Positions 27,367 through 36,149 of a DNA stretch of 64,000 nucleotides are shown here, piece after piece. A model generated the notes under the pieces. That model had not been told where the DNA came from. It saw nothing but the letters and a program-made list of their open reading frames with translations, and ran no database searches. The translations under genes and the position numbers were made by a program. Source of the stretch: Streptomyces flavofungini (GTDB lineage Bacteria; Actinomycetota; Actinomycetes; Streptomycetales; Streptomycetaceae). The number at the start of each line of letters is the position of its first letter. The first letter of the stretch is position 1. The stretch is from contig NZ_BMVR01000016.1 in the NCBI RefSeq assembly GCF_014650815.1, positions 145,646 through 209,645 of the forward strand. Reading direction: 5' to 3'.

Positions 27367-28604
27367 CGGTCACCGCACCCCCTCCTGCGGCCGCCCCCTC
27401 CCGCCCGTCCGGCCCGTCCGCGCGGGTGGTCATCACCACGCTGCTGGCGACGACGTTCCTGGTCAAAGCCTGCGGATTCGCCTACGACTTCCTCGGCTAC
27501 TCCATCGGCGCGGCGCACGGCACCACCGCCGCCGGCGCCGCGCTGACGGTCTTCGGGGTCGGCTGGTGTGTCGGGCAGCTGGTCAGCGGGGCGATGACCG
27601 ACCGGATCGGAGCCCGTGCCGCGTGCACGGCGGGACTGCTCCTTGCCGCAGTGATCTGCGCCGGGCTGGCCGTGGCCAGCAGCCTGCACGCCCTGCTGCT
27701 GCTCGCCTTCTGCCTGGGCTGCACCATGGACGTCCACCGGCCGGCCGTCTCCGCGCAGATCAACGACCGCCTCACCAATGAGGGAGCACGCACCCGCGCC
27801 CAGGGCTGGGTCTACTGGGTGTCGAACGTGGGCCTCTCGCTGAGCTCGGGCGTCGGCGGCTTTGTGGCCCACGCCCATGGCTACCGATTCCTGTTCGCCC
27901 TCAACGCCGTTGCCTGCGTGGCCGCAGCCCTCCTGGTGCGCGCCATGCTGAGCGGCCGGCCCAGCACGCCCCGGGGCGAACGCCGGCACGAGCACGCCAC
28001 CTACGCACAGATCGTCTCCGACCCCCGGCTGCGGTGGATGGTCGCCGCGGCCGTCGCGGCGACGACCTGCGCCTACGGCCTGATCAGCGTCCTGCCCCTG
28101 GTCATGAGCGCGGACCACCTCGCCCCGTCCGCCTACGGCACCGCCATGCTCGCCAACTCCGCTGCGGTCCTGCTGCTCAGCCCGCCGCTGACCCGCCTGC
28201 TGGTCGGCGCCGACGACCGCGTCCGCTACCCCATCGGCCCGGTGTTCGCCGCCGGCAGCCTGATCCTGGGCGCCGCCATGGCACTGGCGGCCCTGCAGCA
28301 CACCACCCTGGGCTACACCACCGCAGCTGTGATCATGGTGCCCGGCGAGATCTGCTACAGCGTCGCCGCCGGCGCCTTCGTCGCAACGGCCGCCCCGCCC
28401 GGCGCCATCGGCCGCTACCAGGCCGCCCTCAGCGTCGCGGGCGCGATCGCCTCGCTCACCCCGCTGGGCATCGCCGGCGCCCTCAACGCGGGCGGCCGCC
28501 CCCTGGTCGCCGGCCTCCTCATCACCAGCGCCGCCCTGGGGGCTCTGGCCTGCGTGCCGCTCGCCCGCACCCTGCGCACCTCCCCCACCTCAGCGCCGGC
28601 CTAG
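27363..28604 (+). CDS. MFS transporter, probable product exporter
   Basis: The 413-residue protein has about twelve hydrophobic segments and MFS features: GWCVGQLVSGAMTDRIGARA is the loop 2-3 motif, and long Ala/Leu/Val helices follow to the end. MFS proteins in small biosynthetic operons usually export the end product and give self-protection. The start overlaps the stop of the acyltransferase gene by four bases, so the two are translationally coupled. The ATP-grasp gene follows after 82 bases. Substrate unknown. Confidence 0.8.
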   Translation: MTVTAPPPAAAPSRPSGPSARVVITTLLATTFLVKACGFAYDFLGYSIGAAHGTTAAGAALTVFGVGWCVGQLVSGAMTDRIGARAACTAGLLLAAVICAGLAVASSLHALLLLAFCLGCTMDVHRPAVSAQINDRLTNEGARTRAQGWVYWVSNVGLSLSSGVGGFVAHAHGYRFLFALNAVACVAAALLVRAMLSGRPSTPRGERRHEHATYAQIVSDPRLRWMVAAAVAATTCAYGLISVLPLVMSADHLAPSAYGTAMLANSAAVLLLSPPLTRLLVGADDRVRYPIGPVFAAGSLILGAAMALAALQHTTLGYTTAAVIMVPGEICYSVAAGAFVATAAPPGAIGRYQAALSVAGAIASLTPLGIAGALNAGGRPLVAGLLITSAALGALACVPLARTLRTSPTSAPA

Positions 28605-28686
28605 CACCGCCACCTGCCCAACTGCCCCTGTGACAGCCGGCATCCCTACGCCCACAGCTCTACAGCACCACGAGAGGAACAGCTCC

Positions 28687-29925
28687 ATGAAGGTAGCGAT
28701 CGTCGACGGATACTCCACCGGGGCGACACTGGCCAGGCGACTGGCCCGAGCGGGTGTCGACTGCATCCACGTGCGGAGCCAGCCGGACATCGGCGCCTTC
28801 CTCCTGCACTCGTTCAGCCGCGACGACTACGTCCTCGATCTGGGCTTCACCGCCGACTTCACCAGCCTCACGCGGGAACTCGCCCGCCTGCGCGTCTCCC
28901 GCGTGATGGCCGGCACCGAAACCGGCGTCGTGCTGGCGGAGACCCTCGCGAGCGCGCTGCATCTGCCGACGAACGACCCCGCCCTGGTCGCAGCCCGCCG
29001 CGACAAGTTCCTCATGCAGCAGGCGGTCCAGGCCGCGGGCCTTGCGACCCCGCACACCACCGTCGCCCGCTCCGCCCGCGCCGCAGCCGACTGGTACACC
29101 GTGTGGGGCCTGGAGGAGGTGGTGGTCAAGCCCCTGGCCAGCGCGGGCACCGACGGCGTGACGTTCTGCGGCTCGGCCGAGGAGGTCGGCCAGGCCGCCA
29201 CCGCCGTCCTGGGCACCCCCAACCTCTTCGGCGAGCCCAACGACGCCGTGCTCGTCCAGGAACGCCTGCACGGAACCGAGTACTGCATCAACACGGTCTC
29301 CGCGGGCGGGCAGCACCACGTCGCCGAGATCTGGCGCTACACCAAACGCATCGGCCCGACCGCCGCACCCCTCTACGACTTCCAGGAGCCCGTCGATGCC
29401 GCCAGCGCCGCCGGGAAGGCGCTCATCGGCTACGTCCGGGACGTCCTGGACGCGCTCGGCATCACCGAGACGCCCGCCCACACCGAGGTCATGCTCACCG
29501 ACCGGGGACCGGTCCTCATCGAGACCGGCGCCCGCCTGGGCGGAGGCACCGGGCCCGACGTGGTGGACGCCTACCTCGGCCCCTCCCAGACCGCCCTGGC
29601 GGTCACCGCCACGATCGATCCCGCATCCCTGCGCACCCGCACCACCCCCGATCCGGGCCGGCCGCCGCTGCTGCGGTGGGTCGACTTCATCAACCACCAC
29701 CCCGGCCCGGCCGACCCCGACGCCCTCACCAAGATCGCGGAACTCCCCAGCGTCGTCGCGGTCTTCCCCGGCTTCGCCCCGGGCCAGTACCTCGCCCCCA
29801 CCAGCAGCCTGCCGACCTCTCCCGGGTTCGCCTACCTCGCGGCCCCCACCTCCCAAGAGCTGATCGAGGACTACGACACCCTGCGCGCCTGGGAGCACGA
29901 GGGCCTCTACACAAGTCCACGCTGA
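28687..29925 (+). CDS. ATP-grasp carboxylate-amine ligase
   Basis: The 412-residue protein has the three-part ATP-grasp fold. An N-terminal Rossmann-like domain (MKVAIVDGYSTGATLARRLA) is followed by a central ATP-binding region (KFLMQQAVQAAGLATP, VVVKPLASAGTDGVTFC) and a C-terminal metal-binding region with EVMLTDRGPVLIETGARLGG. The length and layout resemble BacD-type L-amino-acid ligases, which form a dipeptide by way of an acyl phosphate with release of ADP. ATG 28687 has GAGAGGAA upstream. It sits between the exporter and an AMP-forming ligase, so the pathway holds two different ways to activate carboxylates. The amino-acid partners cannot be read from sequence. Confidence 0.8.
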   Translation: MKVAIVDGYSTGATLARRLARAGVDCIHVRSQPDIGAFLLHSFSRDDYVLDLGFTADFTSLTRELARLRVSRVMAGTETGVVLAETLASALHLPTNDPALVAARRDKFLMQQAVQAAGLATPHTTVARSARAAADWYTVWGLEEVVVKPLASAGTDGVTFCGSAEEVGQAATAVLGTPNLFGEPNDAVLVQERLHGTEYCINTVSAGGQHHVAEIWRYTKRIGPTAAPLYDFQEPVDAASAAGKALIGYVRDVLDALGITETPAHTEVMLTDRGPVLIETGARLGGGTGPDVVDAYLGPSQTALAVTATIDPASLRTRTTPDPGRPPLLRWVDFINHHPGPADPDALTKIAELPSVVAVFPGFAPGQYLAPTSSLPTSPGFAYLAAPTSQELIEDYDTLRAWEHEGLYTSPR

Positions 29926-30118
29926 GGCACGGCACGGCCGGGCCCCGCCACCCTCAGCAGCGGCTTGCGGACCCGCGATCCGCTCCCGCTCGCACGCCGC
30001 GAGGAGGAGCGCGCCGCACGACCGGTCCGCGCCCGCGAGCACCAGCCTTCGGGGCACGGTGCGGAACCTTCCCCGGCCCACCCACCCCCACCGACGTGAC
30101 AGAGCACGAAGAAGGATC

Positions 30119-31678
30119 ATGAACAAGGTCACTGCCCACGACAACTACACCGTCTCGGTGCTGCACCGGCTCTCGGCGAGAGGCGAGCGTGAGGCGATCG
30201 TCGCGGGAGCGCGGCGGATCAGCGGCACCGAGGCCGCCCGCACGGTCCTGCGCTTCGCTGCAGCGCTGCGGGGCAGGGGGGTGGCGGACGGAGACGGGGT
30301 GGCGCTGTTCGTGGAGAACTCGCCCGAGGCGCTCCTGCTGCAGCTGGCCGTCCATTTCGCCGGGGGCCGCCTGGTCTTCGTGCCGCCCGAGCCCGGCAAC
30401 CGGGAACTCGAAGCGCTGGTCCGGCGCGCCGACGTCAAGGTGCTCCTGTTCGACCCGGTCTTCGAAGACCGGACCCGCCGGATCGCCGGCCAGGCGGCCA
30501 TTCCGCATCTCTTCAGCATCGGCGCGTCATCGGTTGCCGCCGACTTCCTGACCGCGGCGTCCGGCCGTGCCCCGCTCTCGCTGAACGAGGCGGCCGACGG
30601 CCGCCACCTCGCGACACTTCTCTACACCGGCGGCACGACCGGCCTGCCCAAGCTGGTCGTGCACCGCAGCGGCTACTACGACGGCTACCTGCGGACCTCC
30701 CACGCCTGCGCCGACGGCGCGCCGGCCGACCCCGCGATGCTGATCGGCACGCTGGTGACGCACACCAGCGGCCACGCCGCCTTCCTGACCGGCGTCCTCA
30801 GCGGCCACACCATCGTCTTGCTGAGGACCTTCGACGCCGGCACGGCCCTGTCGGTGATGGACAGCGAACACGTCACCAGGATGATGGTCGTGACGCCGAT
30901 GCTGTACGAACTGCTGGACCATCCGGACTGCCTGTCCGGCCGCTTCCCCGCGCTGACGACTCTGCTGTACGGCGGAGCGGCCGCTTCCCCCGCCCGTCTC
31001 AGGCAAGCGATGGAGCGTTTCGGTCCGGTCCTGCACCAGATCTACGCGGCATCCGAGAGCGGGCTCGTCACCGAGCTCACCCCCGCGGAGCATGACGTGC
31101 GGCGGCCCGCGTCCTTGACCAGCTGCGGACGCCCGGGGCCCGGGGTCGAAGTGGAGCTGCGGGACGCCGACGGCAAGCCCGTGCCCGTAGGGCGCATCGG
31201 CGAGCTGTACGTGCGCAGCCCTACGGTGATGGAGGGCTACTGGAACGACCCGGAACGCACCGCCGAGGTACTCGACGACGAAGGCTGGTTCCGCAGCGGC
31301 GACATCGCCCGCCGGGACGAGAGCGGCTATCTGTACCTGGTCGACCGCGCGCGGGACATCATCGTGACGGGCCGCACGGCCGACAACGTCTACTCCCGCC
31401 TCCTCGACGACTTCCTCACCGCACACCCGGCCGTCAAGGACGCCGCCGCCATCGGGCTGCCCGGTGACGACGACAAGGAGACCGTGCACGTGGTCCTGGT
31501 GCCCCGAGACCCGGCAGGCGCCCCGGACCTCGTACGGCTGACCCGCGGCATCGTCGACGCGCTCGGAGACCTCTACGCGCCGGCCTCCTACTCGATCACC
31601 GACTCCCTCCCGCGGACGGCCGTCGGCAAGACCGACAAACGAGCCCTGCGCGCAAGCCTGTTGACGGCCCGCACGTAG
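30119..31678 (+). CDS. AMP-forming acyl/aryl ligase (ANL superfamily)
   Basis: The 519-residue enzyme activates a carboxylic acid as its adenylate and usually transfers it to CoA. Motifs in order are the P-loop LLYTGGTTGLPK near residue 168, the core YAASES, the GWFRSGDIARRD hinge region, RARDIIVTGRTADNVY and the C-terminal lysine motif TAVGKTDK. No carrier domain is attached. ATG 30119 has GAAGGA two bases upstream; the frame from 30059 adds an Arg/His-rich stretch with no homology. It follows the ATP-grasp gene by 193 bases and precedes the flavoprotein, so it probably supplies the acyl donor for the HxxxD acyltransferase. Confidence 0.82.
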   Translation: MNKVTAHDNYTVSVLHRLSARGEREAIVAGARRISGTEAARTVLRFAAALRGRGVADGDGVALFVENSPEALLLQLAVHFAGGRLVFVPPEPGNRELEALVRRADVKVLLFDPVFEDRTRRIAGQAAIPHLFSIGASSVAADFLTAASGRAPLSLNEAADGRHLATLLYTGGTTGLPKLVVHRSGYYDGYLRTSHACADGAPADPAMLIGTLVTHTSGHAAFLTGVLSGHTIVLLRTFDAGTALSVMDSEHVTRMMVVTPMLYELLDHPDCLSGRFPALTTLLYGGAAASPARLRQAMERFGPVLHQIYAASESGLVTELTPAEHDVRRPASLTSCGRPGPGVEVELRDADGKPVPVGRIGELYVRSPTVMEGYWNDPERTAEVLDDEGWFRSGDIARRDESGYLYLVDRARDIIVTGRTADNVYSRLLDDFLTAHPAVKDAAAIGLPGDDDKETVHVVLVPRDPAGAPDLVRLTRGIVDALGDLYAPASYSITDSLPRTAVGKTDKRALRASLLTART

Positions 31679-31775
31679 ACCGTTCCGCAACACCACTGAC
31701 ACGGCGTCGCTGCTGCGCGCAGTGACGAGAGCGCGGCTGCCCGTGTGCCGCCCCTGTAAGACGAATTGAGGCCCC

Positions 31776-32951
31776 ATGACCAGCTCGCTGCACCGCACCG
31801 AAGCGCCCCGGGAAAGTCTGTGGCCAAGGGCGGACCGGATCCGCCTGCAGGCGCAGGCCGCGGCCGCAGACACCGACCGCAGACGGCGTCTGGCGCCGGA
31901 CGTGGTCGAGGCGCTCCGTGACGCGGGGCTGATGCGGTGCGCAGCGCCCGCCAGTGTCGGGGCCGCGCAGGCCCCGCCCGCCGACGCGCTCGCCGGCGCC
32001 GAGACGATTGCCCGGGGCGACGCCGCCACCGGCTGGTGCGTCTCCATCGCCATGGCCACCAGCCTGCTGGCGGCCTATCTGCCGGCCGCCGGCGCAGCCG
32101 AGATCTTCGGTGACCCGCGCTCGATCGCGGCCGGCGTGTGGGCGCCGCGGGGCACGGCCCGCCCGGTCGACGGCGGGCTGGTCGTCTCCGGGCGCTGGCC
32201 GTTCGCCAGCGGCATCACGCATGCGGACTACTTCTTCGGCGGCTGCCTCGTGGACGACGGCCGAGGCGAGCAAGGCGGCGCCCCGGCGATGCGCACCGTC
32301 GGGATCCCGGCCGCACAGCTGCGGATCCTCGACGACACCTGGCAGACGTCCGGACTGCGCGCAACGGGCAGTCACGATGTCGTGGCCGAGGACGTGTTCG
32401 TTCCCACCCACCGCACGCTGTCGCTGGCCGACGGTCCGGTGATCGACGCTCCGCTCTACCGGTTCCCCGTCTTCGGCTACTTCGCCCTGGCCATCGCCGC
32501 CACGGCCCTGGGCAACGCGCGCGGGGCCATCGACGACCTGCTCGACCTCGCGGGCCGCAAACTCTCCTACGGCGCGCGTCGCACGCTTGGCGAGAAGCCG
32601 GTGACACAGACCGCGATCGCCCAGGCAGAAGCCTCCCTGCGGGCCGCACGCGCCCTGTTCTATGCGGCCATCGAGGACGCATGGTGCGCCGCGTCCACCG
32701 GCGAGGCGATCGCGATGGACCTGCGCACCGGACTGCGCCTGGCGGCGACACACGCCGCTCGCACGTCCGCGGACGTCGTCCGGTCCATGTACGACCTCGG
32801 CGGCGGATCGGCCATCTACGACGGCTCGCCGCTGCAGCGCCGCTTCCGGGACGCGGCCACCGCCACCGCCCACATCCAGGTCAGCCCGGCCACATGGGAG
32901 ACGACCGGCCGCATGCTGCTCGGCCTCCCCACGGACACGGACCGGCTGTAG
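31776..32951 (+). CDS. Acyl-CoA-dehydrogenase-fold flavoprotein, likely group D monooxygenase
   Basis: The 391-residue protein has the acyl-CoA dehydrogenase fold: an N-terminal helical part (RRRLAPDVVEALRDAGLMR), the middle beta domain (GRWPFASGITHADYFFGG, DDTWQTSGLRATGSHDVVAED) and a C-terminal helical bundle ending MYDLGGGSAIYDGSPLQRRF. The conserved WPFASG and WQTSGLRATGS segments are typical of the two-component flavin hydroxylase branch (HpaB/DszC-like) rather than of fatty-acid dehydrogenases. Such enzymes use reduced FMN from a separate reductase, and an NADPH:FMN reductase-like gene lies at 36150 in the same island. ATG 31776 is preceded by GAGG. Possible chemistry is N- or C-hydroxylation of the pathway intermediate. 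Confidence 0.75.
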   Translation: MTSSLHRTEAPRESLWPRADRIRLQAQAAAADTDRRRRLAPDVVEALRDAGLMRCAAPASVGAAQAPPADALAGAETIARGDAATGWCVSIAMATSLLAAYLPAAGAAEIFGDPRSIAAGVWAPRGTARPVDGGLVVSGRWPFASGITHADYFFGGCLVDDGRGEQGGAPAMRTVGIPAAQLRILDDTWQTSGLRATGSHDVVAEDVFVPTHRTLSLADGPVIDAPLYRFPVFGYFALAIAATALGNARGAIDDLLDLAGRKLSYGARRTLGEKPVTQTAIAQAEASLRAARALFYAAIEDAWCAASTGEAIAMDLRTGLRLAATHAARTSADVVRSMYDLGGGSAIYDGSPLQRRFRDAATATAHIQVSPATWETTGRMLLGLPTDTDRL

Positions 32952-33034
32952 GCAACCGTTCCGGCGCAGCCTTCCGGCAGCAGGTGCCATTCCGCTCGGA
33001 TGCCCGCGTTCGTACTCCGGACCACCGGCCGACC

Positions 33035-33324
33035 GCGCTGCTGACGCAGGTTGCAGGAGAGCGCGTCCACCACCCGCTCGTGCCGGTTCGGCCCGCGCCG
33101 GTACCGGGCGGGGCGCGTTCCCCCGGCGTCCGCCACCACGGTGCCGATCGTCATCCGTGTGCGCCCGTCGGTGGCCAGATGTCCGCGCCCGGTCCGCGGG
33201 ATCGCCTCGGTGACCGCCGGGTTCCGCGGCCTGCCCACCGGGGATGCGGTGTGCGCGTCTGCGTCCCGGCCCGGTGTCGCGGTCGGCGGGTACCGCCGAC
33301 GCCCGCCTGGTTCTTGCTGCTCAC
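33035..33324 (-). pseudogene. Decayed third TetR paralogue
   Basis: On the minus strand, from a GTG at 33324, the sequence reads VSSKNQAG and then an Arg-rich stretch, matching the N-terminal tail of TetR A. After a frameshift near 33240 it continues as GRPRNPAVTEAIPRTGRGHL, MTIGTVVADAGGTRPARYRR and RHERVVDALSCNLRQQRG. These are aligned with the TetR A DNA-binding domain but carry many substitutions, including in the recognition helix. Homology stops near 33035 and the ligand-binding half is missing. A degenerate copy of the shared 21-bp operator remains upstream at 33389-33409. Confidence 0.7.
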
Positions 33325-33388
33325 AGCACGTTCCTTCCTGCCGGTGTGCGCACGGGCCCCGGCGCGGCGCCGGACTCCGCGAGGTTTA

Positions 33389-33409
33389 GTTTCGACTATT
33401 GACTGTAAT
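33389..33409. promoter_or_regulatory. Degenerate copy of the 21-bp TetR operator
   Basis: Read on the minus strand, this 21-base site matches operator copy 1 at about 14 of 21 positions, keeping TTACAGT on one side and AAC at the other end. It lies between the decayed TetR copy and the secreted hydrolase gene, the same arrangement as at 21.6 kb. Confidence 0.45.
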
Positions 33410-33556
33410 CAAACTTGTGGTGCATCGTTGTCCCGCCGGACGGCGCGCCACTGGGCGGCCTGGCCGAAAGCCGCCGCCCACCGCCCCTGCTGGGAGCGCG
33501 GCATCCGCGCCCGGCGATCCATCCGCGGCCATGCCGCACCCTCACGAAGGAATCTC

Positions 33557-34393
33557 ATGAGCACCGACAAGCACACCGGTCGCACCGCCGCGGTCGTCGG
33601 AACGGCCGCAGCCGCGGTCGTCGCCTCCCTCACCTCCCTGGCGCCCTCCGCCGACGCGCAGGACCTGGACGCCGCAAAGCCCAAGCCGACGGTGGTGCTG
33701 GTCCACGGCGCTTTCGCCGATGCCTCGGGCTGGACGGAGACCGCAGCCCGGCTGCGCCACCAGGGCTTCAAGGTCCGGGCAGTGGCCAACCCGCTGCGCG
33801 GCCTGGACTACGACACGGCGTACCTGCAGGGCCTGCTCAAGGGCATCAAGGGGCCGAAGATCCTCGTCGGCCACTCCTACGGCGGAGCCGTGATCACCAA
33901 CGCGGCAACCGCCATCCCCGACGTCAAGGCGCTGGTCTACGTTGCCGCCTTCGCGCCGGACAAGGGCGAGACGCTCGGCGGTCTCCTTGAGCAGCACCCG
34001 GACCCGAGCGTCCCGCCGCTGCCGCAGCAGGCCTTCCAGTTCACCCGTCCCGACGGCACCACCGGCACCGAAGTCATGCTCGACCCGGCCAAGTTCGCCG
34101 ACGCGTTCGCCGCCGACGTGCCCGCGAAGACCGCGGCCCTGATGGCCGCCTCCCAGCGGCCCATCGCGGCGGAGGCCTTCGGCCAGCCGGCCAAGCACGC
34201 CGCGTGGAAGACCATCCCGTCCTGGGCGCTGGTGGCCAAGAAGGACCACGCGATTGCCCCGAGCCTGGAGCGCTTCATGGCCAAGCGCGCCGATGCCCAC
34301 ATCACCGAGGTCAACAGCTCCCACGCGGTCATGGTCAGCCACCCCGACGTCGTCGGCGACGTGATCAACCGGGCCTACCGCGCCACCCGTTGA
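33557..34393 (+). CDS. Secreted alpha/beta hydrolase
   Basis: The 278-residue protein starts with a signal peptide: a basic N-terminus, then a hydrophobic Ala/Val stretch ending near ADAQ at residues 32-35. The alpha/beta hydrolase domain has VVLVHGAFADASGW (oxyanion loop), the nucleophile elbow GHSYGG with Ser107, and a late histidine in NSSHAVMVSHP. The short lid and overall pattern resemble esterase/MenH-like hydrolases. ATG 33557 has GAAGG upstream. It sits alone after the decayed TetR and its operator, so it was probably once controlled by that repressor. Confidence 0.82.
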   Translation: MSTDKHTGRTAAVVGTAAAAVVASLTSLAPSADAQDLDAAKPKPTVVLVHGAFADASGWTETAARLRHQGFKVRAVANPLRGLDYDTAYLQGLLKGIKGPKILVGHSYGGAVITNAATAIPDVKALVYVAAFAPDKGETLGGLLEQHPDPSVPPLPQQAFQFTRPDGTTGTEVMLDPAKFADAFAADVPAKTAALMAASQRPIAAEAFGQPAKHAAWKTIPSWALVAKKDHAIAPSLERFMAKRADAHITEVNSSHAVMVSHPDVVGDVINRAYRATR

Positions 34394-34545
34394 CCCCCAG
34401 CTCCGCGCGGCGGCCCCCCGCAGCTGTGCGGACGGCGCCCGCCCGGCGGTATCCCCCCGAGCCACCGGGCGGGCAGCCCCCTTCTTCCACTCATCTGACG
34501 CTGCACACGTCCGCCCTGCGGCGGGCCGAGAAAGTCGAGGAACCC

Positions 34546-36003
34546 ATGTCTTTGTTCGACCCCGCCCTCTGGTCCGGAAAGATCAACATCGACGGCTGGC
34601 GGGACGCCTCCGGCGGCAAGACGGCCGTCGTCAACCCCTCCACCGGTGACACCCTGGAGCACATCGGCTCCGCCGACGCGAGCGACATCGCCCGCGCCGC
34701 GTCCCGCGCCGCCGAGGTCCAGCGCGCCTGGGCCGCCACCCCGAACACCGAGCGCGCCGCGATACTGCGCCGGGCCGGGGAACTGTTCGCCGCCCACGCT
34801 CCTCAGATCCAGGACTGGCTGATCCGCGAGAGCGGCAGCACCCGGGCCCGGGCCGTCTTCGAGACGGACCAGGCGGAGCAGGAGTGCTACGAGGCGGCCG
34901 TGCTGTGCTCCCACCCCATCGGCCAGGTCATGCCGTCCGCCGAGCCGCGCCTGAGCATGACCCGCCGGGTGCCCGCCGGGGTCGTCGGTGTCATCTCGCC
35001 GTTCAACGTGCCGCTGATCCTGGCGATCCGGTCCGTCGCTCCGGCGCTGGCGCTCGGCAACACCGTGGTCCTCAAGCCGGACCCGCGCACCGCGGTCAGC
35101 GGTGGTGTCACCATCATGCGGATCTTCGAGGAAGCGGGCCTGCCTCAGGGCGTGCTCACCTTGGTCCCCGGCGACGGCGCGGCGGGCGCGGCGCTGGTCG
35201 ATGACCCGCATGTGCGCGTCATTTCCTTCACCGGATCCACCGGGGCCGGGCGTAAGGTCGGCGAGGCGGCGGCCCGCGGCGTGAAGCGCGCCCACCTCGA
35301 ACTGGGCGGCAACAACCCGATGATCGTGCTGGCCGACGCCGACCTGGACCGCGCCATCTCCACAGTCGCCTGGGGGTCCTTCTTCAACCAGGGCCAGGTC
35401 TGCATGGCCACCGGACGCATCCTGGTCCACGCCGACATCGCCGAGGAGTTCACCGCGCGCCTGGTCGCCAAGGCGGAGCAGCTCACCGTCGGTGACCCCG
35501 ACACTGCCGACGTCGACCTCGGCCCCCTCATCAACGCCCACCAGCGGGACACCATCCACGCCCAGGTCACCGCCAGCATCGCCGCCGGTGCCCGGCTGCT
35601 GGCCGGCGGCACCTACGACGACCTCTTCTACCGCCCCACCGTCCTCGTCGACGTGCCCGACGACGCGCCCGCCTACGCGGAGGAGGTCTTCGGCCCCGTC
35701 GTACCCGTGCGCACGTTCACCACCCTGGACGAGGCCGCGCAACTGGCCGCCGACGACCCGTACGGCCTCTCGCTGGGCATCCTCACCCGCGACGTCATGA
35801 CCGGCCTGGAACTGGCCGAGCGCATCCCCAGCGGCCTGGTGCACATCAACGACCAGACCATCAACGACGACGCCCGCATCCCCTTCGGCGGCGTCGGTTG
35901 GTCCGGCACCGGCGCCCGCTTCGGCGGCGAGGCCAACATCGACGCCTTCACCGAGACCCGCTGGATCACCGTCCGCAGCTCCCAGCCCGTCTACCCGATC
36001 TAA
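34546..36003 (+). CDS. NAD(P)-dependent aldehyde dehydrogenase (benzaldehyde/vanillin type)
   Basis: The 485-residue enzyme oxidises an aldehyde to its acid. It carries the general-base glutamate in LELGGNNPMIV (Glu252), the nucleophilic cysteine in NQGQVCMATGR (Cys286), the cofactor loop FTGSTGAGRKVGE and the C-terminal EEVFGPVVPV. The substrate-pocket sequence around PFNVPLILAIRSVAPALALG is like that of benzaldehyde dehydrogenases. ATG 34546 is preceded by GAGG. A 14-bp hairpin separates it from the flavin reductase gene. Together with the FUSC exporter and the hydrolases it suggests handling of aromatic compounds. Confidence 0.88.
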   Translation: MSLFDPALWSGKINIDGWRDASGGKTAVVNPSTGDTLEHIGSADASDIARAASRAAEVQRAWAATPNTERAAILRRAGELFAAHAPQIQDWLIRESGSTRARAVFETDQAEQECYEAAVLCSHPIGQVMPSAEPRLSMTRRVPAGVVGVISPFNVPLILAIRSVAPALALGNTVVLKPDPRTAVSGGVTIMRIFEEAGLPQGVLTLVPGDGAAGAALVDDPHVRVISFTGSTGAGRKVGEAAARGVKRAHLELGGNNPMIVLADADLDRAISTVAWGSFFNQGQVCMATGRILVHADIAEEFTARLVAKAEQLTVGDPDTADVDLGPLINAHQRDTIHAQVTASIAAGARLLAGGTYDDLFYRPTVLVDVPDDAPAYAEEVFGPVVPVRTFTTLDEAAQLAADDPYGLSLGILTRDVMTGLELAERIPSGLVHINDQTINDDARIPFGGVGWSGTGARFGGEANIDAFTETRWITVRSSQPVYPI

Positions 36004-36065
36004 CAACAGCCCACCTCGGCCAGCGCGGGCGCCCGCAGCCCTGCGGGCGTACGCCGCCGTGCCCG

Positions 36066-36099
36066 GCCGGCCCGGCACCGCCTGTGGTGCCGGGCCGGC
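36066..36099. terminator. Hairpin after the aldehyde dehydrogenase gene
   Basis: GCCGGCCCGGCACC pairs exactly with GGTGCCGGGCCGGC around the loop GCCTGT: a 14-bp perfect stem 62 bases after the stop. It is probably a terminator, although the next gene lies only 50 bases beyond. Confidence 0.7.
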
Positions 36100-36149
36100 G
36101 CCGACCGTTCTCCCGCCCCGCCCCTGCCTCCTTCGAAGGGCCCTCCGCG

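Noticed and set aside
34375..36078. Long minus-strand reading frame opposite the aldehyde dehydrogenase gene
   Set aside because: Its translation is low-complexity Gly/Val/Asp-rich sequence with no family, while the plus strand has clear catalytic motifs. It is open because of third-position GC.
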